Shown: one piece after another, positions 57,901-64,000 of the stretch
Position numbering within the stretch: the first letter of the stretch is position 1
How the letters are laid out: every line of letters starts with the position of its first letter
NCBI RefSeq assembly: GCF_943734655.1
Contig: NC_071355.1
Span: forward strand, 91,917,449 to 91,981,448
Direction of reading: 5' to 3'
DNA: 64,000 nucleotides
Source of the DNA: Sabethes cyaneus
Lineage: Eukaryota; Arthropoda; Insecta; Diptera; Culicidae
Program-made: the position numbers and the translations under genes
The notes under the pieces: generated by a model
Told to the model about the DNA's origin: nothing
Seen by the model: only the letters and a program-made list of their open reading frames with translations
Databases searched by the model: none

Positions 57901-59975
57901 CTGAGTAAACTGCACCACATTTTATGACTGGAGTTCGTGTTCGCTAGTGTGAGTGCTTTAACAATTCAAGCTCTGTTGAGTGATAAGGCATAAGAATAAC
58001 GCAAAAAACTGAAATTTAAAAAATCTACAAATTATTGCGGAGATACCTCCTATTTAGACTCCTACGCGAAATTTTTTAGTGTGGTTATTTTCTGACTGTC
58101 CCACACATGTTTGCAATTTAGCAATTTGAACCATCAGTTTCTCATTATTGCCTCCCCATTGCACGCTTCCTTGATTGACAAGCATATTTTCAATGTAATT
58201 GGTAAGTACAAGATTATTATTAATAAAATATGAATTTGCGTAGGACTCGTAAAATTGCTGCAAGGCATAATAACCTGCGTCTTTTTGTTTATAAGTGCGA
58301 CAAATTACTAACCATTTTATTACAATCTATTCACTGACGGTCTTACCCACACTAGCAATTGTCCATGTCTTCCCATTAACATACATTTTTTAAAAGCATT
58401 CGCAATATTTTAAGTCCAATAAAATAATCTATTTTATTTCAATGCATACGACACTTGAAAACGAACTAAATCGAAATACTTGATGTTATGGGTTATGTTT
58501 TACCATAAATAAAGCTTAATTACGAAGATATAAAAATTTCATTCGCACTTCCAAATTTTAGTTTTTTAGTACGTTGTCACAATCTGAGAGTTCTAAATGA
58601 TTGAGCAAGGTTCAGACATCATGAAATACCATAAGTGTTGGATGCCCATCAAAACATTTATGAATTTTAATACATATTTAACTGGTAAAATCAATCACCT
58701 GTCCATCTTATCCACCCTGTTCGTCTTACCCGTCTTACCCACAGTTCCCCTAAGCATTTGTGCAAATGAAATGAATATTGAATAACATTCATACTGGTGA
58801 AATATATAGGTAAGTACCAATGCACAGTGAGCCAAATCGGTCGAAAATCGGAACTTTCTATTGCCGCTGTTTTTAAAGGATAAAAAGGGAATATGAACAA
58901 TTTATTTTCACTACAATATCATTTAGGTCTGATTTGTCTCATTTAATCATGAGTTTTGTATTATAATACGAAAAATGCCAACTTGATACTTCTCCTAGAG
59001 AATTTCAAGAAAGCATGTCAGTTCGGGTTGAAAAAATTAGTAAATCGAACGATGCTCAAATTTTTCCCTGAAGTGTCATGTAACGGAAGGTTTAGGCTTG
59101 TTTTGTCTTACAAATATTGTAAAATTCTAGAAAAAAAGGGTCAATTTTAAAAATGTTGTTTGGAAAACTTTAAGCTCCAGTCGTATACATATTTGTTGAA
59201 AAACTTATTGAAATACCTTTCAATTGGAACAAAATCATTAAACTCGGTTCAGTGGTTTGAATATTATGAAGTTTTGAAGAAATAATGGTCAGAAAGCACG
59301 ACGATTTTTATAGCCCCCTTATTCTGAAGAGGGTGCCCTAAGTGCAAAATAAAATATATATGGGTATAAAATTTCTCGAAAAGGAACAAACATACTAAAT
59401 TTGAATAAAATTAGAGCACTTTTAGAGTTGGCAATTTTTCCTGAGATTCCAATACAATAAGTAGTAAATTAAACAATGCCATTTAAATTTAATTAAAATT
59501 AAACACTTCAGTGAGAAATTTGATCGTCGTTCGATCTATTAAACTACTTTACCTGAAGTATAAACAGACCTTCTTGAAAATCTCTAGTGAAAGTATCGAA
59601 TTGGCATGTTGGCTATGTACAAAAGTCTTGAGTAAAATGGGACATAGCAGACACCTAGATGAGAATGCAATTTTTCAGATTTCTGTTTTCTAGCAGTTTT
59701 CTACTTTATTTGCCATGGAATTTTAAGTAAGACAGGGTTGGTAAATGATTCTCCTAAAACAGTTCAGAACTAGGGGTTAATGGTGCAAAACGGGTAATTT
59801 CTTGTTATTTCCGCTCGTTGAGACGATCATCAATCGATTTCTCATGGTTTTTTGCATATGACTTTTCTATTAAGGGTTATCCATTGAAAACATTGACAAC
59901 AAAAACTTTCGTTTTTGTAGGGTGTATTAAGCGGACTATGGAAGGACCGATACGCCTTTATATAGGCAATCCATG
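57901..59975. other. no gene seen
   Basis: AT-rich intron or intergenic DNA; no supported frame, and no repeat I can delimit. Confidence 0.35.
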
Positions 59976-60050
59976 TGCAGGATCGTAGCACTGACCCCGC
60001 ACTGTCCTGTATTCTAACAGCTGGTTGCAAAATCTGTCGTATAAAAAAAC
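59976..60050 (+). repeat. dispersed repeat, copy 1 of 2
   Basis: 'actgtcctgtattctaacag' and its surroundings recur at 62756-62830 in the same orientation with about 75% similarity. Probably the end of an unnamed transposon family. Confidence 0.6.
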
Positions 60051-60446
60051 AAAAGGTCAAATTTCGATAATGGAATTAGCACCCAGGCTTTGTTTTCTAT
60101 GTGCATCGCCATGCGTTCATTAAAGGGCCAAACAGAATGCTGCGTCAAACCGTCCGTCAGCATTATTCTGATAGTTTTCCCATGGGTTTACTGTCAAATT
60201 GACGCTGATGGATGCGTTGACGCAGCATTGGCCCTTAAGGTGGACAAGCACGTAATAATCATATATCACTTTAGTAAGGCCATTGCATATAATTTTTTAA
60301 GTTTTGGTCTCTTCTCCCCTCTCCTCCTTTGAAATTGGCCTTAAAAATTAGGGAGTGAAAATATTGATTTGAAAGGTTAATATTCGCGAATATGAAGGTA
60401 AGGTGGCAAGTTTACTACACTCAAGTCGCTTTTAACGCGATAGATA

Positions 60447-60596
60447 CGTTCCGCGTAAATCAAAACCGCGTAAATTCCGAAAATCGCGTAAAAAACCGCT
60501 TAAATTCCGAAATTCGCGTAAAAAAACTGCGTGAATTCCAAAATTCGCGTAAAAAACCGCGTCAATTCCGAAATTCGCGTAAAAAAATCGCGTATA
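60447..60596. repeat. GCGTAAAAAACCGCGTAAATTCC-type minisatellite
   Basis: About four to five units of roughly 31 bp, each with 'cgcgtaaattccgaaa' and 'ttcgcgtaaaaaa' halves; 'gcgtaaa' recurs at a half-unit spacing. Confidence 0.85.
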
Positions 60597-60989
60597 TGGG
60601 TGAAGCAAGGATAGGAATTTGTTAAAGAGTGCAAGAAACAGAAAGATTTTGAACCATTCTTCACGCACACTCACATATGAGCGCTTTCATAAGAGTAAAG
60701 GAGATCGTGTAGCTTCGTAGTCGCGAATTGGAAGCTCTCAAACTTATTTCAATCACTATGGAATATCTTCGCTTCAAATTTGGCAAATTGAGTCTAACTC
60801 ATAATGGAACAACTTGATATTCAATGATCAGGCATTGCAATCAAACTGTTCGATCTTCTCAAAGAGCAAATCGCGGAAAAACGATCGAAATGATCTTTTC
60901 GCTTTCTTAAACAATTCTGCAGTCAAAAAATCTGTTAGTAGAAAACGGCTAACTGGGACCAATGTTGCGAATCGAGCGAGAAGTTAACG

Positions 60990-61394
60990 ATGTCTAGTCA
61001 CACGCGAAAGAGTATGAGAAACATAGCATACAACGCTTACACTGCACACGCAGGCGTAAAAGAAACAGCCACCGCTGATGTGTGCAGACATTCTGCTACC
61101 CACACAATCGCGCACGCACATCCTCACGTCGTCTTCCTGTATAGCTTATTCGCGAGTTCAAAAACTTGTGAGGAATCTTGTGAGCTGCCCGTGAAGCTGG
61201 TGGCGCACAGAGATATAAATTTTGCATTACTTTTACTTTTCTTCGTCATCTTCGCTCACGATTCTACTCACGGGCGGGACTGCGAGCCGTCGCGTGTAAT
61301 CGGTATTAACAGATCGGGCTGCAACGAAGAACAAGAGCGACGACTGCAGCTGTTAGCTAAACACACACTCGTAAAAACTCGTTGCAGTGCATGA
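60990..61394 (+). CDS. unassigned 134-codon open frame
   Basis: ATG at 60990. His/Ala/Thr-rich N-terminal half, a hydrophobic stretch 'FALLLLFFVIFAHD' near residues 78-91, and several Cys. The DNA here is richer in GC and CA/CG dinucleotides than its surroundings, so the frame may be open by composition. A promoter or 5' exon region is an alternative. No family recognised. Confidence 0.15.
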   Translation: MSSHTRKSMRNIAYNAYTAHAGVKETATADVCRHSATHTIAHAHPHVVFLYSLFASSKTCEESCELPVKLVAHRDINFALLLLFFVIFAHDSTHGRDCEPSRVIGINRSGCNEEQERRLQLLAKHTLVKTRCSA

Positions 61395-61981
61395 ATAAAT
61401 AAGTGCGAGAGTCCGAAAGGGATGCTTATGCCGGTGTGTTCGTGAGAATGAGTGCGCGCGTGTGAGAAAATTAGACCAAATGAGTGTGGGTTTTGCAACA
61501 CTGACTAGGACTGCGATTAGCGGGATTGATAACAGAGAAGAGGAGTATTTGCGAATGGTGATGAAAAAGTTGACGCCATGATAGAATAATCCGGTATTTC
61601 GATTAAAGAAAACCTCTAAAAGAAACTGTAGAAACGTAAAGCACTTAATTTACCACCAGTGAATGCAACATAAACAAAAAATGTTCTTTAAAAATGATCA
61701 AAGGTGAATTTTCCTACCACAAAAGAAACCATGTAAGAAATATTGGGACAACATCCGAAAGACATAAACAAAAGATTCACTTACATCGGACAATTTTTAT
61801 CGAGATGGAAGGAAAATTTCTAACCACGACATTTGACGTGCTGTTGTGCGAGATTTATCGCTAAGCAGGTTGTGTTTGCTGAAATTATATTGTGCTAAGT
61901 AATCATTAGCAAACTGGAAAACATCAACATTTTCGTTAGTTAAGGAAAATTTCACACTATCGGTATTTTCTACACTAATAC

Positions 61982-62265
61982 CACAGACAAACAGACATAA
62001 CGCTTGGAAGAAAAATCAACAAAAATTATCGTACCTCACATTTAGCCTGAACACTAGCACCATCTATGATCGACATTCCCAAATATCAAATAGCAATATG
62101 GGTGTCCCTCAAAGTAGCAAGTATTTTTTGTGGGGAATTCCCCTTCTTTCATCTAAAAGCGCCACTTTGACCAAAATGGAGACATTCCCAACTAAGCCCA
62201 AATTTGAAATGACGGTTTTATCGGTACGATGAATGGAAAACGAGTGTTATGTCTGTTTGTCTGTG
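61982..62265. mobile_element. MITE, 284 bp, with 7-bp target duplication
   Basis: Left end 'CACAGACAAACAGACATAA', right end its exact inverse. 'ctaatac' flanks both sides (61975-61981 and 62266-62272). The superfamily is uncertain: hAT and P elements give 8 bp, so a shortened hAT duplication is one option. Confidence 0.8.
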
Positions 62266-62755
62266 CTAATACCAAAATACCGGTTTTCATTAAAAGTGTT
62301 CAATACCGACCGCCTTAACAAGGTTGCCCACGAAAGCTTATAGCAGCGAAAGGCGCAAGCGTTCTACTCGTATTGCTGTTATTCCCTTGTATACGAAAAT
62401 TTTCCAAAAGGAAGACAAAATCGAAAGAGACTCCATTACCCACAGCTGGCGTTACAGTTTTAGTACAGTTTTGGGTGAAATGGTCCTCATTTTTGAGTAA
62501 ATATTGCTCAATAAATGACTAAATGAGCTTCTGCTTTGAACTCTTAAAAGGAGTAAGAGTTACTCAAAATAGTGTGTAAAAATACGCATGTTTTGAGCTA
62601 TTTCACTTTTTGTGAAAGTGGATAAAATTTTTTAAGCTTGTAACTGAGGGTGAGCATCTAATGCTTGTGGGCAGCCGGGGCCAAAAACTTTCTTCAGGAA
62701 GACTGATAACTCCTCCAAAAATTGAGAGACTAGGCGGTGCTGCTAGATAGAGTCA

Positions 62756-62830
62756 GTAGGATTGCTGCACTAGCCCCGTAACTGTCCTGTACTCTAACAG
62801 CCGGCCGTGAAGTCTATCGATAAAGAAGAG
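62756..62830 (+). repeat. dispersed repeat, copy 2 of 2
   Basis: Counterpart of 59976-60050 ('actgtcctgtactctaacag'). Confidence 0.6.
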
Positions 62831-62984
62831 TAACGTCTAAAGACGGTTAGCGAATGTTAGTGTGTAGGCAAGCTCGCGCTTATACATTTAAATTTAGCTT
62901 CCACTTTTGTGGCAAGAAGTGCGGTATTGCACACCGTTTGTATGGGCTCAAGAAAGAGATATTAGTCTTTTTAATGTGATGTTT

Positions 62985-63070
62985 TCGTTGTGGTTCTGTG
63001 GTTAGTGTTGTCGGTCATTTAACTTTCATGGTAATGACATCGAGTTTGATTCCCGATCGAGTCGTAGATT
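62985..63070 (+). mobile_element. tRNA-derived SINE head
   Basis: 'GGTTCTGTGGTTAGTGTTG' (A-box-like) and 'GAGTTTGATTCCCGATC' (B-box-like) lie about 40 nt apart. No cloverleaf with a paired acceptor stem, so not a functional tRNA. Confidence 0.45.
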
Positions 63071-63529
63071 AGATTGTGACGCATCATTTATGTATTACTG
63101 CTCTACCTAATTTTTAAGACTGGATTTCAGAATTGAGTTTGATTCTTAGGGTATGTTGCTGCTTCGTCGTAATTGCCTATTCCCGTCTTATCCAACACAA
63201 ATTATTAAAAATATCAGCATTTTTATGACACACAATACAAAACTAGTTTTTCCCCAATTTTTTAATTTGTTGTCTATCATACGCGATCAATCAAAATGAG
63301 CTGAGATCTATTTAAATGCTTTTTATCATGAAAGAAGTCCTACCAGCCAAATTTCCTACGTTTTTTCGTGCGACGAAGAAGAAAATATCGACTTGACGTT
63401 TTAATTTCCGTCATGCATAAATGAAAATAACTCACGCAAGGCACTGTCGTTATTCATCAGCCAGGAAAACTTGCCTGACTTGCAGAAATTTTGCAGAATA
63501 ACATTTGTCATGCCGTCCTACACAGATAC

Positions 63530-63615
63530 ATGCGCGTTTGCTTCGTAAACATTGTTGTGGTTTTTAGTTCGGACGATGAAAAGTTTTGATGGACGGATTT
63601 TAAAACGGTAGGGTA
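63530..63615 (+). repeat. dispersed repeat, copy 2 (see 9597)
   Basis: 'ttcgtaaacattgttg' and 'tggacggatttt' as at 9597-9680. Confidence 0.45.
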
Positions 63616-64000
63616 AAGTGGTGCTGAACGCACCGTTTAAGAAAAACATCATTTTGCAGAGCAACGTTGTGTTTGTTCCACGTTTTTCAATCTCTAGAAG
63701 ACTTTGGGATCTTTTCTACACTTACTCCTGGTGAAATTTCCTAACAAAAACCAGTATTTTTTATATTTTTGACGATTTCTAGCAAGAGTCAAAATTATTG
63801 TGTGGAGCAAAACGCCAAAACTAAAGAATCTGACTAAAGAAGTAACAGGTAACTCATTTTCGGTTCGTCGAAACCAAGTGCGCATGAATCTCGATGAAAC
63901 CTTCTGAATCTTTTGCTTGAAAACTTGCGGAGTATCAGTCGATGAACGCGACTGAAAATAATGACTGCAAGCAAACGGCAACAAATATCATCGTATCATC
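63616..64000. other. right edge, no gene seen
   Basis: A 96-codon minus-strand frame (63984-63694) has no family resemblance and no splice support. Confidence 0.3.

Noticed and set aside
1..64000. CRISPR arrays, bacterial operons, riboswitches
   Set aside because: No regularly spaced repeats with unique spacers; the introns, LINEs and LTR elements are eukaryotic.

Overview
This is eukaryotic, AT-rich DNA that looks like a culicine (Aedes-type) mosquito genome. Three things suggest that: several decayed RTE/JAM-type LINEs, tRNA-derived SINEs with many small inverted-repeat elements, and a neuronal gene with a transposon-filled intron of more than 22 kb. Host exons are few; most recognisable sequence is mobile DNA. 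The species assignment is an inference from the repeats, not proof.

Host genes. (1) Minus strand 3443-3327: a first coding exon (39 codons, good donor) resembling the N-terminus of cysteine sulfinic acid / aspartate 1-decarboxylase-like PLP enzymes; the rest would lie off the left edge. (2) Plus strand 11077-12262: a complete two-exon gene for a 352-residue single-pass membrane protein of unknown function. (3) Minus strand 55908-31498: the 3' part of a RIM-binding protein gene (Drosophila Rbp). Three clustered exons carry two SH3 domains, and a distant last exon encodes a Gln/Gly/Pro-rich tail. The first three exons join exactly. The last one does not match in phase, so at least one small exon is missing between 32.1 and 54.6 kb. 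Upstream exons (first SH3, FN3 repeats) are not visible and probably lie beyond the right edge.

Mobile DNA. At 12.5-21.4 kb there is a nested set. An intact BEL/Pao LTR retrotransposon (7,078 bp, indistinguishable 566-bp LTRs by eye, perfect 5-bp target duplication, one 1,999-codon Gag-Pol ORF starting with a PHD finger) sits in the terminal inverted repeat of a deleted Tc1/mariner element. That element itself split an older mariner remnant. RTE LINE copies lie at 0-1.2, 5.1-8.0 (with a 13-bp target duplication), 41.4-43.9 and 50.4-53.4 kb. A Jockey/I-group LINE tail is at 35.5-36.0 kb. Mariner relics lie at 26.7-27.3, 50.0-50.4 and 57.7-57.9 kb. Small elements with readable ends include a hAT-type MITE (8.2 kb), a pogo-type MITE (40.2 kb), a pogo/Tigger-like element carrying a SINE and a 143-bp tandem repeat (44.1-46.5 kb), and a 284-bp MITE with a 7-bp duplication (62.0 kb).

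The interval 21.6-31.5 kb lies downstream of the RIM-BP stop codon. It is T-rich on the plus strand, poor in coding signal, and contains a stem-loop at 29.38-29.47 kb. It may include a long neuronal 3' UTR.
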